Part shown: positions 29,419-38,326 of the stretch, piece after piece
How the letters are laid out: each line of letters starts with the position of its first letter
How positions within the stretch are numbered: position 1 is the first letter of the stretch
Assembly (NCBI RefSeq): GCF_004023625.1
Contig: NZ_RPDJ01000007.1
Span: forward strand, 62,001-126,000
From: Streptomyces cavernae
Lineage (GTDB): Bacteria > Actinomycetota > Actinomycetes > Streptomycetales > Streptomycetaceae
Direction: 5' to 3'
Length of the DNA: 64,000 nucleotides
The notes under the pieces: model-generated
Databases searched by the model: none
Told to the model about the DNA's origin: nothing
What the model saw: only the letters and a program-made list of their open reading frames with translations
Position numbers and translations under genes: made by a program

Positions 29419-30201
29419 TTGAACAAGCTGTTTTCCTTCCTCAAGAGAGCCGCGGCGGTCGGTGCCGCCGCCCTCGCCATCGCCAGCCTCCAGCCCATCA
29501 GCGCACAGGCCGCGCCCTCCCCGGTCGTCGGGGGCACCCGCGCCGCGCAGGGCGAGTTCCCGTTCATGGTCCGGCTCTCGATGGGCTGTGGCGGCGCGCT
29601 CTACACCCAGCAGATCGTGCTCACCGCCGCCCACTGTGTGAGCGGATCCGGAAACAACACCAGCATCACTGCCACCGCCGGTGTCGTGGACCTCCAGTCC
29701 ACCACCGGCCGCGTCCAGGTCCGCTCCACCAAGGTCCTCCAGGCCCCCGGCTACAACGGCACCGGCAAGGACTGGGCACTGATCAAGCTCGCCCAGCCCA
29801 TCAACCTGCCGACCCTGAAGATCGCCACCACCACCCAGTACAACAACGGTGACTTCACCGTCGCCGGCTGGGGCGCGGCCCGCGAGGGCGGAGCCCAGCA
29901 GCGCTACCTCCTCAAGGCCACCGTGCCGTTCGTCGACGACGCCACCTGCAAGGCTTCCGGCGGCAGCTACAGCGGCCTCGTCGCGGGCGAGGAGATCTGC
30001 GCCGGCTTCGAACAGGGCGGCGTCGACACCTGCCAGGGCGACTCCGGCGGCCCCATGTTCCGCAAGGACAACGCCGGCGCCTGGATCCAGGTCGGCATCG
30101 TCAGCTGGGGCGAGGGCTGCGCCCGGCCCGACGCTCCCGGCGTCTACGCCGAGGTGTCCACGTTCGCGGCCGACATAGCCCGCTACGCCGCGACTCTGTA
30201 G
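29419..30201 (+). CDS. sprT: Secreted trypsin-like serine protease
   Basis: 260 aa with TTG start at 29419 preceded by GAGAGGAAA. Signal peptide residues 1-31 or so (basic start, then a hydrophobic Ala/Leu run, AQA), a very short propeptide, and a mature enzyme from VVGG at 36. Triad: His72 (TAAHC), Asp118 (KDWALIKL), Ser209 (GDSGGP). Asp203, six residues before the Ser, is the S1 pocket aspartate, so it cuts after Lys/Arg. Three disulfides are implied by six cysteines. Very close to Streptomyces griseus trypsin. Secreted; likely expressed with development. Confidence 0.95.
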   Translation: MNKLFSFLKRAAAVGAAALAIASLQPISAQAAPSPVVGGTRAAQGEFPFMVRLSMGCGGALYTQQIVLTAAHCVSGSGNNTSITATAGVVDLQSTTGRVQVRSTKVLQAPGYNGTGKDWALIKLAQPINLPTLKIATTTQYNNGDFTVAGWGAAREGGAQQRYLLKATVPFVDDATCKASGGSYSGLVAGEEICAGFEQGGVDTCQGDSGGPMFRKDNAGAWIQVGIVSWGEGCARPDAPGVYAEVSTFAADIARYAATL

Positions 30202-30454
30202 CGGCCAGGCAGCGAGGCAGCCGACAGGCAGCCAGGCGGCCAGGCGGCCAGGCGGCCCGGCGGCTCAGCGGGCGGCGGGGCAGTGGCCGGCGGTCAGTGG
30301 CTGACACCCTGGGCTGACACCCAGCGGTCCGCAGCCAGCGGTCCGCAGCCAGCGGCCGGCAGCCAGCGGCCCTGGCCCCGGGCACTGACCCCGCCCCGGC
30401 ACCCCGGCACCCCGGCACACCGCACTGGGCCCCCGGGCCAACGCCAGCAGCCCA

Positions 30455-30490
30455 CCGAGTCCGCGAGTCCCCCGAGCCTCGCGGACTCGG
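30455..30490. terminator. Hairpin after trypsin gene
   Basis: CCGAGTCCGCGAG pairs perfectly with CTCGCGGACTCGG across a 10-base loop. No T-run. Confidence 0.6.
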
Positions 30491-30510
30491 TGATCTCGAA
30501 AGCCCGACCG

Positions 30511-30539
30511 GCGTGGGCGTCCGCCACGGACGCCCACGC
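30511..30539. terminator. Second hairpin after trypsin gene
   Basis: GCGTGGGCGTCCG pairs perfectly with CGGACGCCCACGC across a 3-base loop, 20 bases after the first hairpin. No T-run. Confidence 0.6.
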
Positions 30540-30626
30540 TCGGTGACGACAGCGGCGGCGGTCGCGGCAACCACCCCCTGGCGGCCCGCAGCCCAGCCGC
30601 CCTGCGCGGCCAAGCCGCACGACTAC

Positions 30627-30728
30627 GGCCGCAGTCACCCCACGGCCGCAGTCACCCCACGGCCGCAGTCACCCCACGGCCGCAGTCACCCCACGGCCGC
30701 AGTCACCCCACGGCCGCAGTCACGCCCC
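30627..30728. repeat. 17-bp tandem repeat array
   Basis: Unit GGCCGCAGTCACCCCAC, five identical copies from 30627 to 30711, then one diverged copy. Unit length is not a multiple of three and the array is outside genes, ending about 10 bases from the GH35 stop. Confidence 0.92.
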
Positions 30729-30736
30729 CGCCGCGA

Positions 30737-32500
30737 TCACGACGACCTTTCCGGCCCCGACAGCACCGGCGCCTCACCCGCCCCCTCGAACTCCAGCACC
30801 CACACGTCGTTCAGGCCCTCGCGCAGCACCGGCCCCGGAACGTACAGCGACAGCTGCGGCCCCACCGACCAGTACCGCCCCAGGTTGAAGCCGTTCACCC
30901 AGACGAACCCCCGCGTCCAGCCCGGCAGTTGGAGCGACGCGTCACCGACGCCGCGCACCTCGACCGTCCCCCGGTAAAGGCCCCGGGACCCGTCGTCCGG
31001 CAACTCCCCGAACGGCACCCCGTCGACGGCGTCCGGCGCGTCCAGCGCCTCCAGACGCAACGCCCGGGCCCGCACCCCGTGCAGATACTGCCGCTCGTGC
31101 AGCACACCCCCGGCGATGCCTTTCGGCTCCCCGGACCTCGGCCCGTAGTTGACCCGTCCCAGCGACTCCACCCACAGATCCACCCGCGCCGGCCCCGGAA
31201 TCGGCTTCAGCTCCGGCTCGTCCTCCGTCAGCACGCCCGCCGGCACGCCGTCCACGTGCACCACCGCGATGTCCCGCAACTCCCGCGCGACCAGCGGATA
31301 CGGCTGCCGCGGCCCGGGCACGTCCACGCTGTAGTGCACCAGCCCGCGCTCCACACCCAGTTCCTCGAACGTGGGCGGCAACGGCCGCTCCACCACCGGG
31401 TCACCGACCGCGTCCAGCACCCCGTCCAGGTCCGCCCACGCCGTGAGGGAGGCCGTGGCGGACGACCCCAGAACGGGCCACGCCGACGGCACATCGGGCA
31501 GCGGTCCGTCCGCGTACTCGGCGAACACCTCCCGGAAGGCCCAGAACTTCGCGGTGGGGCGGCCGAGTTCGTCGATCGGGGCGTCGTAGTCGTAGGAGGT
31601 GGTGTCCGGCTCCAGCGGACCGTCATGCATCGCGCCACCACTGCGGTTGGCACCCGCCCAGCCCGCGAAGTTCGTACCGCCGTGCGCCATGTACACATTG
31701 ACCGACGCCCCGCACTCCAGGATCTCCCTGAGCGCCCGCGCCGCGTCCTCGGCGTCCCGCACGACATGCTCCCCGCCCCAGCGGTCGAACCAGCCGCACC
31801 AGAACTCCATGCACATCAACGGACCCGACGGCCGGTGACGGCGCAGCGTCTCGAAGGCCGCGGCCGCCTGCGAACCGAAGTTCACCGTGGCCAGCACCCC
31901 GTCGATCGACCCCCCGGTGAGCATGTGGTCCTCCGGGCCGTCCGACGTGCACAGCGGCACCGTCACGCCCTCCGCGCGCAGCAGCTCCGCCACGTGCCGC
32001 AGATACACCTGGTCCGAACCGTAACTGCCGTACTCGTTCTCCGCCTGCACCATCAGCACCGGACCCCCGCGGTCGATCTGCCGCGGCACGACCTCACGCA
32101 GCACCCGCCCGAACCAGCGGTCCAGATGCCCCAGATATGTCTCGTCCCGGGTGCGCACCCGGGTGCCCAACTCACCCGTCAGCCAGTACGGCAGCCCACC
32201 GTTCTCCCACTCCGCGCAGATGTAGGGACCCGGCCGCACGATCGCCCACAATCCGGCGTCCCCTGCCGCGTCCAGAAAACGGCCCAGGGCCTCCACATCC
32301 CGGTACCGGCCCGGAGCCGGCTCGTGCAGATTCCACGGAACGTACGTCTCAACGCAGTTGAGACCCATCGCCCGCAACAGCCCCAGCCGGTGCTCCCACT
32401 GCTCCTCGTGCACCCGGAAGTAGTGCAAGGCACCGGACAGCAGCCGCACCGGCCGGCCGTCCAGCAGAAAATCCGTGTCCCCCACCGTGAAATCGTTCAT
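30737..32500 (-). CDS. Glycoside hydrolase family 35 beta-galactosidase
   Basis: 587 aa. The TIM barrel starts GRPVRLLSGALHYFRV and has the acid/base Glu156 in AENEYGSYG and the nucleophile Glu232 in CMEFWCGWFDRWGG. C-terminal beta-sandwich domains follow, ending with PGWTRGFVWVNGFNLGRYW, typical of the family. No signal peptide, so probably cytoplasmic and acting on imported galactosides. ATG at 32500 is the family-like start (FTVGDTDFLLDG); an ATG 12 codons upstream is possible. An AraC-type regulator gene is divergent. Confidence 0.93.
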   Translation of the reverse strand: MNDFTVGDTDFLLDGRPVRLLSGALHYFRVHEEQWEHRLGLLRAMGLNCVETYVPWNLHEPAPGRYRDVEALGRFLDAAGDAGLWAIVRPGPYICAEWENGGLPYWLTGELGTRVRTRDETYLGHLDRWFGRVLREVVPRQIDRGGPVLMVQAENEYGSYGSDQVYLRHVAELLRAEGVTVPLCTSDGPEDHMLTGGSIDGVLATVNFGSQAAAAFETLRRHRPSGPLMCMEFWCGWFDRWGGEHVVRDAEDAARALREILECGASVNVYMAHGGTNFAGWAGANRSGGAMHDGPLEPDTTSYDYDAPIDELGRPTAKFWAFREVFAEYADGPLPDVPSAWPVLGSSATASLTAWADLDGVLDAVGDPVVERPLPPTFEELGVERGLVHYSVDVPGPRQPYPLVARELRDIAVVHVDGVPAGVLTEDEPELKPIPGPARVDLWVESLGRVNYGPRSGEPKGIAGGVLHERQYLHGVRARALRLEALDAPDAVDGVPFGELPDDGSRGLYRGTVEVRGVGDASLQLPGWTRGFVWVNGFNLGRYWSVGPQLSLYVPGPVLREGLNDVWVLEFEGAGEAPVLSGPERSS

Positions 32501-32584
32501 GGCACCATCTTTTGCCCTGGCGGCGGCCGAGTCCATGGACAAAGATCGGCGATGGTTGGACCCAAGCAGCAGGGAAGCCGGGCC

Positions 32585-32635
32585 GGGGACCCGAGCCGTA
32601 GGGGAGGGGCGGGGACCCGAGCCGTAGGGGAGGGG
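32585..32635. repeat. 25-bp direct repeat between GH35 and AraC genes
   Basis: A 25-base unit starting GGGGACCCGAGCCGTAGGGG occurs at 32585-32609 and again at 32611-32635. It lies immediately before the AraC-gene ribosome site and could be a pair of regulator sites or a simple duplication. Confidence 0.8.
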
Positions 32636-32647
32636 AAGGGGGAGCGG

Positions 32648-33538
32648 ATGTACCACACGTGGATGCGGTTCTTCACTCCCGGACCGGTCCACCAGAAACT
32701 GGGCCTGGTCTGCCTCGGCGTCGGCCTGCAGTACGGCCCCCTGCCCGTCGTCGGACCGCGCACCCTCGACCACCACGTCGCCGTCGTCGTCAGCTCCGGC
32801 GGCGGCTGGTTCCAGGGCGGCGACGGCCGCCGCGTCCCCGTCAGCGCGCCCGCCCTGCTCTGGCTCACCCCCGGCGTCCCCCACCACTACGGGCCCGACC
32901 CGGACGTCGGCTGGGACGAGGGCTTCGTCGTCTTCGCCGGCCCCGTCACCGCCACCTACACCGAACTCGGGTACATCGAACCCGACCGCCCCGTCGTCCC
33001 CCTCTCCGATGCCGGACCCGCCCGCGCCACCATCGGCCGCATCGCGCGCGCCGCCCGCCGCGGCAACCCCCTCCTGGAGGTCGAGACCGGCGCCGCCGTC
33101 CACGAACTCCTCGTCGCCCTGCGCCGGTCCCGCGCCGACACCTCACCCGACGGGCACCCCGTCCTCCAGGCCCTCGCCCGCGACGCGTTCCAGCCGCTGT
33201 CCGTCGCCGAACACGCCGCCCGGCACGGCATGACCCCCGCCGAACTGCGCTCCGCAGTACGCCGCGGCGCCGGCTGCAGCCCCAAGGACTACCTCCTCGG
33301 CATCCGCCTCGGCCGAGCCAAGGAACTCCTCGCCGCCACCGAACTCCCCGTCGCCGCCGTGGCCCGCCGCGTCGGCTACGACGACCCCGCCTACTTCTCC
33401 CGCCTGTTCACCCGCCGCGTCGGCATGCCCCCGGTCCGCTTCCGCGCCCAGCAAGGCCGCGCGGTCCCCGGCGGCTGGAGCAACCAGGTACCGGACCCCG
33501 ACGACCCGCCGATGATCGAAGGGGCGCACGGCGAGTGA
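32648..33538 (+). CDS. AraC-family transcriptional regulator
   Basis: 296 aa. The N-terminal cupin-like sensor (about 1-150) includes SGGGWFQGGDGR and LLWLTPGVPHHYG; the C-terminal pair of helix-turn-helices spans about 190-285 (LSVAEHAARHGMTPAELR, then LPVAAVARRVGYDDPAYFSRLF). ATG at 32648 follows GGGGGAG. Its position divergent to the GH35 gene suggests it senses a sugar and controls that gene. Confidence 0.9.
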   Translation: MYHTWMRFFTPGPVHQKLGLVCLGVGLQYGPLPVVGPRTLDHHVAVVVSSGGGWFQGGDGRRVPVSAPALLWLTPGVPHHYGPDPDVGWDEGFVVFAGPVTATYTELGYIEPDRPVVPLSDAGPARATIGRIARAARRGNPLLEVETGAAVHELLVALRRSRADTSPDGHPVLQALARDAFQPLSVAEHAARHGMTPAELRSAVRRGAGCSPKDYLLGIRLGRAKELLAATELPVAAVARRVGYDDPAYFSRLFTRRVGMPPVRFRAQQGRAVPGGWSNQVPDPDDPPMIEGAHGE

Positions 33539-33674
33539 GGGCGCGGTGCCCCCGCACCCGCACGAGGAACGGCAATCGCCTCCCGGTCACCCACGCGGAC
33601 ACCCTGCCGCCCCTGCGGGCGAGACGGTGAGGGGGCGGACGGGGCGGGGGTGGTGCGCGCCGTAGGGTGGCGCC

Positions 33675-34064
33675 ATGACCACCCGCAACGCCGACCCGGC
33701 CGTCCCCACCCGCAACGCCGACCCGGCCGTCCCCACCGGCGACGTCGACCCCGCCGTCCGTGCCGAGCTCGCACGGCTGCGCGACAGCATCGACAACATC
33801 GACGCCGCCGTCGTCCACATGCTCGCCGAACGCTTCAAGTGCACCCAGCAGGTCGGCCACCTCAAGGCCGCACACCGGCTGCCGCCCGCCGACCCCGCCC
33901 GCGAGGCCCGCCAGATCACCCGCCTCCGCGAACTCGCCGAGAGCGCCAAGCTGGACCCGGCCTTCGCCGAGAAACTCCTGAACTTCATCATCGCCGAGGT
34001 GATCAGGCACCACGAGCGGATCGCCGACGGCGCGGAGAGCGGGCAGTCCGCCCCGGAGAGCTGA
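33675..34064 (+). CDS. Chorismate mutase (AroQ class)
   Basis: 129 aa. After a 23-residue repetitive leader the helical AroQ domain is complete: LARLRDSIDNIDAAVVHMLAERF, Lys in QQVGHLKAAH, and LLNFIIAEVIRHHERIA. It converts chorismate to prephenate for Phe/Tyr synthesis. ATG at 33675 with AGGGTGG upstream. A start after the leader has no codon with a better site. Monofunctional; no ACT or prephenate dehydratase domain. Confidence 0.92.
   Translation: MTTRNADPAVPTRNADPAVPTGDVDPAVRAELARLRDSIDNIDAAVVHMLAERFKCTQQVGHLKAAHRLPPADPAREARQITRLRELAESAKLDPAFAEKLLNFIIAEVIRHHERIADGAESGQSAPES
33684..33737. repeat. 27-bp direct duplication in chorismate mutase leader
   Basis: Two identical 27-base units (33684-33710 and 33711-33737) encode RNADPAVPT twice, followed by a diverged third copy GDVDPAV. 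Confidence 0.9.
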
Positions 34065-34204
34065 TTGTCGGGCGGTGTCCCGCCCCGCCACGCGCTGTCC
34101 GCGGAGCCTTGCCGTCCGGCTGGACACTCCGGCAGCAGCCCGTCGCCGGTGCCGATGAGCACCCGGCCCGGCCCGGCCACGGTCCGGCGCGACTCTGCCC
34201 AACC

Positions 34205-34335
34205 CGGTCCGACCTGGTCCGGTCCGACCTGGTCCGGTCCGATCCGGTCCGGTCCGACCTGGTCCGGTCCGATCCGGTCCGGTCCGGTCCGACCCGGTCC
34301 GTGACCTGGTCCGTCCGACCTGGTCCGGTCCGGCC
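34205..34335. repeat. Tandem GGTCCGGTCCGACCT-type repeat
   Basis: About eight copies of a 10-15 bp unit built from GGTCCG, GGTCCGACCT and GGTCCGATCC. Confidence 0.9.
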
Positions 34336-34479
34336 ACGGTCAGCGCGGTCGTCATAGCGGACGCGGCGATCACGGCGGCGCGAGCGCGGTGCGGCGCCGC
34401 CGCACCGCGCCGTCACCAAGATCAAGCGCGACGACCTCGCCGCCGTCGCAGGTGACGCACAGCGACCGGCGCACAGCCA

Positions 34480-34750
34480 CAGGCACAGCGCTCGGACGCA
34501 CAGCGACCCGCGCACAGCGTGGACGCCCGGCGACCGCGCAGCGCAGCACCCGGACGCACGGCGACGGACGCAGCACCGGGCGCCCAGCGACCGGCGCGGC
34601 ACCCGGTCGCCCAGCGACCGCGCAGCGCACCACCCGGACGCACGGCGACGGACCCAGTACCGGACGCCCAGCGACCCGCGCAGCACCGGACGCACGGCGA
34701 CCGGACGGCCATCGCCGCAGCACCCGGTCGGCACGGCAGAGGACGGCCAC
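34480..34750. repeat. Degenerate GGACGCACGGCGAC repeats
   Basis: Loosely repeated blocks of 40-60 bases containing CGGACGCACGGCGACGGAC and CGCCCAGCGACC, without strict periodicity. Confidence 0.7.
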
Positions 34751-34998
34751 GCCGGTCATCCTCGCAACGGCCACAGGCCGGAACCGGGTGCGGGAGGGCC
34801 GCCAGGGCCGGAAAACCCCACCCACACCCCAAAGTCCCGCCCACCCCCTCGGCTCCCCGGCGAAATTGAGGCATCCTGCGCTGAGCACCGCCTGCCGACA
34901 GCCGCCCGGCACACCCGGTCGGCCAAGCGATCCGCCACCGGCCGACCCGTCCACCGGCACGGCACGGCCCGGCCGGCCAAGCGAGGGGACGTCGGGCC

Positions 34999-35442
34999 AT
35001 GCCCTCGGACACCAAGATCCTCATCGTCGACGACCACGAGGACACCCTGTACGCCCTGGAGAGCACACTCGCCCCGCTCGGCTATCTGCTCACCCGCGCC
35101 ACCAGCGGCGACGACGCCCTCAAACAGGTCCTGCGCGGCCACGTCGGGCTGCTCCTCCTCGACGTCCGCATGCCCGGCGTCAGCGGCCTCGACGTCGTCC
35201 GCTACATGCGCCGACTCGAACAGACCCAGCACATCCCGATCATCCTCGTCACCGGATTCGGTCCCGACACACAGCTCACCACCACCGCCTTCCACCTCGG
35301 CGTCGCCGACCTCGTCATGAAACCCGTCGACCCCTGGGCCCTGCGCACCAAAGTGCGCTACCTCTACGACACCCACCAGCGCTACCGCGCCATGGAGCAC
35401 GAAATACGCCAACTGCGCGCCCAAACCCGCGAGCACGCCTGA
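34999..35442 (+). CDS. Single-domain response regulator (receiver protein)
   Basis: 147 aa, one REC domain and a short charged helix. Acidic pocket ILIVDDHEDT, phosphoacceptor Asp in LLLLDVRMPGVSG, Thr in ILVTGFG, Lys in LVMKPVDPWALRTKV. No output domain and no kinase gene nearby, so it probably works by protein contact. ATG at 34999. Confidence 0.9.
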   Translation: MPSDTKILIVDDHEDTLYALESTLAPLGYLLTRATSGDDALKQVLRGHVGLLLLDVRMPGVSGLDVVRYMRRLEQTQHIPIILVTGFGPDTQLTTTAFHLGVADLVMKPVDPWALRTKVRYLYDTHQRYRAMEHEIRQLRAQTREHA

Positions 35443-35500
35443 TCAACGCCTCATCACGCTTGCCGGACGCCCCTGTGCCGCACGCCGCCCATCAGGCAGC

Positions 35501-37981
35501 ATGGCCCTCATGTCCGTACTGACGCGCGACGACGCGCAGACCCGTGCCCGGCTCCTCGACGTCCACCGCTACCGGATCGAGCTCGACCTGACCCGCGGCG
35601 AGGAGACCTTCGACTCACGCACCACCATCCGCTTCACCGCCCACGCGGACGCGGACACCTTCGTCGAGCTCAAGCCGGCCGAACTGCGCTCCGCCACCCT
35701 GGACGGACACCACCTCGACCTCGACACCTTCGACGACGACCGAATCCCCCTCAAGGGCCTCACCGCCGGCGAACACGAACTCCACATCGACGCCGTCATG
35801 CGCTACTCCAGCACCGGCGAGGGCATGCACCGCTTCACCGACCCCACCGACGGCGAAACCTACGTCTACACCCAACTCGCCATGGACGACGCCCCACGGG
35901 TCTTCGCCGCCTTCGACCAGCCCGACCTCAAGGCCGTCTTCGAACTCACCGTCAAAGCACCCGACGGCTGGAGCGTCCTCGCCAACTCCCTCACCACCGA
36001 CACCGGCAACGGCACCTGGCAGGCCGCCCCCACCCCACCCATCTCCACCTACCTCGTCGCCGTCGCAGCCGGCCCCTGGCACTCCGTCCGCACCGAACAC
36101 CAGGGCCTGCCCTTCGGCATCCACTGCCGCCGCTCCCTCGCCCCCCACCTCGACACCGACGTCGACGAAATCCTCCAGATCACCCAGCAGTGCTACGACC
36201 GCTACCACGAGAAGTTCGAAGAGCCCTACCCCTTCGACTCCTACGACCAGGCGTTCGTCCCCGAGTTCAACTTCGGCGCCATGGAGAACCCCGGCCTCGT
36301 CACCTTCCGCGACGAGTTCGTCTACCGCTCCGCCGTCACCGACACCGAACGCCAGACCCGCGCCATGGTCATCGCCCACGAAATGGCCCACATGTGGTTC
36401 GGCGACCTCGTCACCCTGCGCTGGTGGGACGACATCTGGCTCAACGAGTCCTTCGCCGAGTACATGGGCTACCAGACCCTCACCGAAGCCACCCGCTACA
36501 AGGACACCTGGGTCGACTTCGGCATCACCCGAAAAGCCTGGGGCTACGACGCCGACCAGCGCCCCTCCACCCACCCCGTCGCCCCCGAGGAGGTGAACGA
36601 CACCGCCTCCGCCATGCTCAACTTCGACGGTATCTCCTATGCCAAGGGAGCCTCCGCCCTCCGGCAACTCGTCGCCTGGCTCGGCGAAAAGGAATTCCTC
36701 GCCGGCATCAACACCCACTTCGCCCGCCACAAATTCGGCAACGCCACCCTCACCGACTTCATCGACTCCCTCGCATCCGCCACCGAACGCGACGTCCACG
36801 CCTGGGCCGAGAGCTGGCTGCGCACCACCGGAGTCGACACCCTCACCGCCTCCGTCACCGCCGAACCCCGTGAGTGGACCCTCACCCTCGACCGCACCGG
36901 CACCCGCCCGCACCGCATCAGCGTCGGCGTCTACGACCGCGACCCCGACGAAGCCCTCATCCTCCGCGAACGCTACGAAACCGACGTCCCCACCGCCCCC
37001 AGCGCCCGCCCCGGCACCCGGCCCGCCCTCGTCGTCCCCAACGAACACGACCTCACCTACGCCAAGATCCGCCTCGACGAACAATCCCTGGAAAACACCC
37101 TGCGCGGCCTGTCCGGCGTCCCCGGACCCCTCACCCGCGCGGTCCTGTGGAACACCCTGCGTGACATGGTCCGCGACGGCGAACTCGAACCCACCGCCTA
37201 CCTGGAGACCGCCGCCGCCCACCTGCCCGAGGAAACCGACCTCGCCGTCGTCCAAGGCGTCCTCAACTTCGCCTCCGACCAGGTCGCCAACCGCCTCCTG
37301 CCCCCCACGGACCGGCCCGCCGCCCTCACCACCCTCACCTCCCTGTGCCGCGCCCTCATCCGCCGCACCGAGGACGGCTCCCACCCCGGCCTGCGCCTCA
37401 CCGCCGTACGTCACCGCATCGACACCGCCGCCCAGCCCGACACCATCGGCTCCTGGCTCGACGAAGGCACCGTCCCCGGCGGACCCGAACTCGACCCCGA
37501 ACTGCGCTGGCGCATCCTCGGCCGCCTCGCCGTCCTCGGCGCCATCGACGACGCCGTCATCGAAGCCGAGCTCATCCAGGACCCCAGCGCCACCGGCCGG
37601 GAAGGCGCCGCCCGCTGCCGCGCCGCCCTCCCCGACCCCGCCGCGAAACAAGCCGCCTGGGATGCCATGTTCGCCTCCGACGACCTCTCCAACTACCTGT
37701 TCACCGCCACCGCCAAGGGCTTCTGGCAACCCGAACAGGCCGACCTCGTGAAGGAGTACGTCCCCCGCTACTACGAGGACGCACCCGCGGTCGCCGCCCG
37801 CCGCGGCCCCGCCATCGCCGAAGCCGCCGGACGCTGGGCCTTCCCCGCGTACGCGATCGACGCGGACAATCTGCGCCTGGGCACCCAGTGCCTCGACTCC
37901 GGCGAGCTCGTCCCGGCCCTGCGCCGCAAACTCACCGACCAGCTCGACGACCTCGCCAGGGCGCTGCGCGTGCGTTCATAA
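35501..37981 (+). CDS. pepN: Aminopeptidase N (M1 family zinc metallopeptidase)
   Basis: 826 aa, normal length. Exopeptidase motif GAMEN in FNFGAMENPG near residue 258, zinc site HEMAH near residue 292 with the third ligand Glu in WLNESFAEYMG, and an ERAP1-like C-terminal helical domain. It removes N-terminal residues from peptides; no signal peptide. Two ATGs (35501, 35510) are possible; neither has a strong ribosome site. Confidence 0.95.
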   Translation: MALMSVLTRDDAQTRARLLDVHRYRIELDLTRGEETFDSRTTIRFTAHADADTFVELKPAELRSATLDGHHLDLDTFDDDRIPLKGLTAGEHELHIDAVMRYSSTGEGMHRFTDPTDGETYVYTQLAMDDAPRVFAAFDQPDLKAVFELTVKAPDGWSVLANSLTTDTGNGTWQAAPTPPISTYLVAVAAGPWHSVRTEHQGLPFGIHCRRSLAPHLDTDVDEILQITQQCYDRYHEKFEEPYPFDSYDQAFVPEFNFGAMENPGLVTFRDEFVYRSAVTDTERQTRAMVIAHEMAHMWFGDLVTLRWWDDIWLNESFAEYMGYQTLTEATRYKDTWVDFGITRKAWGYDADQRPSTHPVAPEEVNDTASAMLNFDGISYAKGASALRQLVAWLGEKEFLAGINTHFARHKFGNATLTDFIDSLASATERDVHAWAESWLRTTGVDTLTASVTAEPREWTLTLDRTGTRPHRISVGVYDRDPDEALILRERYETDVPTAPSARPGTRPALVVPNEHDLTYAKIRLDEQSLENTLRGLSGVPGPLTRAVLWNTLRDMVRDGELEPTAYLETAAAHLPEETDLAVVQGVLNFASDQVANRLLPPTDRPAALTTLTSLCRALIRRTEDGSHPGLRLTAVRHRIDTAAQPDTIGSWLDEGTVPGGPELDPELRWRILGRLAVLGAIDDAVIEAELIQDPSATGREGAARCRAALPDPAAKQAAWDAMFASDDLSNYLFTATAKGFWQPEQADLVKEYVPRYYEDAPAVAARRGPAIAEAAGRWAFPAYAIDADNLRLGTQCLDSGELVPALRRKLTDQLDDLARALRVRS

Positions 37982-37993
37982 CGGACACCCGGA

Positions 37994-38077
37994 AACGGGC
38001 GCACGGCTAGGAACGCCCGGCAACGGGCGCACGGCTACGAACGCCCGGCAACGGGCGCAACGGCTACGCACGCATGG
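37994..38077. repeat. 28-bp tandem repeat after pepN
   Basis: Units starting AACGGGCGCACGGCTA at 37994, 38022 and 38050; the first two differ at one base, the third is diverged. Confidence 0.88.
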
Positions 38078-38220
38078 CCACGGACGCCCGGCCACGGACG
38101 CACCGCAGCGGACGCCGGCAGCGGACGCACGCCGAAGTGCCTGCGGGCGCACGGCAACAACGCACCGGAGCGGACGCACGGCAGCGACGCACCGCAGCGG
38201 ACGCACGGCACAACCAGCGA

Positions 38221-38261
38221 AGCGCGCAGATTCCCCCCGAGGGGGGAATCTGCGCGCTTTT
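38221..38261. terminator. Strong intrinsic terminator
   Basis: An 18-bp perfect stem (AGCGCGCAGATTCCCCCC with its complement) with a 2-base centre is followed by TTTT, ending 38261. Palindromic, so it can act in both directions; it separates pepN from the decarboxylase gene. Confidence 0.88.
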
Positions 38262-38326
38262 CGGGCGTGGCGCCCGATTACCGTACAAGCTGGATTCCCC
38301 CGCCGTGCGCCCCGAAGGACAACACC

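Larger units (their letters stand above)
30202..30736. other. Repeat- and hairpin-rich non-coding region
   Basis: 535 bases between the trypsin gene and the end of the GH35 gene. It holds degenerate GGCAGCCAGGCGGC and CCAGCGGTCCGCAG repeats (30202-30365), two perfect 13-bp hairpins and a 17-bp tandem array. No credible gene seen. Confidence 0.7.
34065..34998. other. Long non-coding repeat-rich region
   Basis: 934 bases with no credible gene: open frames on both strands are low-complexity Arg/Ala/Pro/Thr translations of repeats. It contains two repeat blocks (34205-34335 and about 34480-34750) and ends in the promoter region of the receiver gene. A minus-strand stretch near 34370-34460 (VTCDGGEVVALDLGDG) looks faintly protein-like but has no start or domain. 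Confidence 0.65.
37982..38326. other. Intergenic region with repeats and a terminator
   Basis: 345 bases. It holds three 28-bp repeats (37994-38077), further degenerate CGGACGCACGGCA units, and a very strong hairpin at 38221. The decarboxylase promoter should lie after the hairpin. No iron-box (TTAGGTTAGGCTAACCTAA-type) seen. Confidence 0.65.

Noticed and set aside
30627..30728. CRISPR array
   Set aside because: Units are contiguous 17-mers without spacers and there are no cas genes.
34389..35522. 377-aa plus-strand frame before and over the receiver gene
   Set aside because: Translation of DNA repeats; overlaps the well-supported receiver gene in another frame.
38260..38326. DmdR/IdeR iron box before the decarboxylase gene
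   Set aside because: No sequence close to the 19-bp iron-box palindrome was found.
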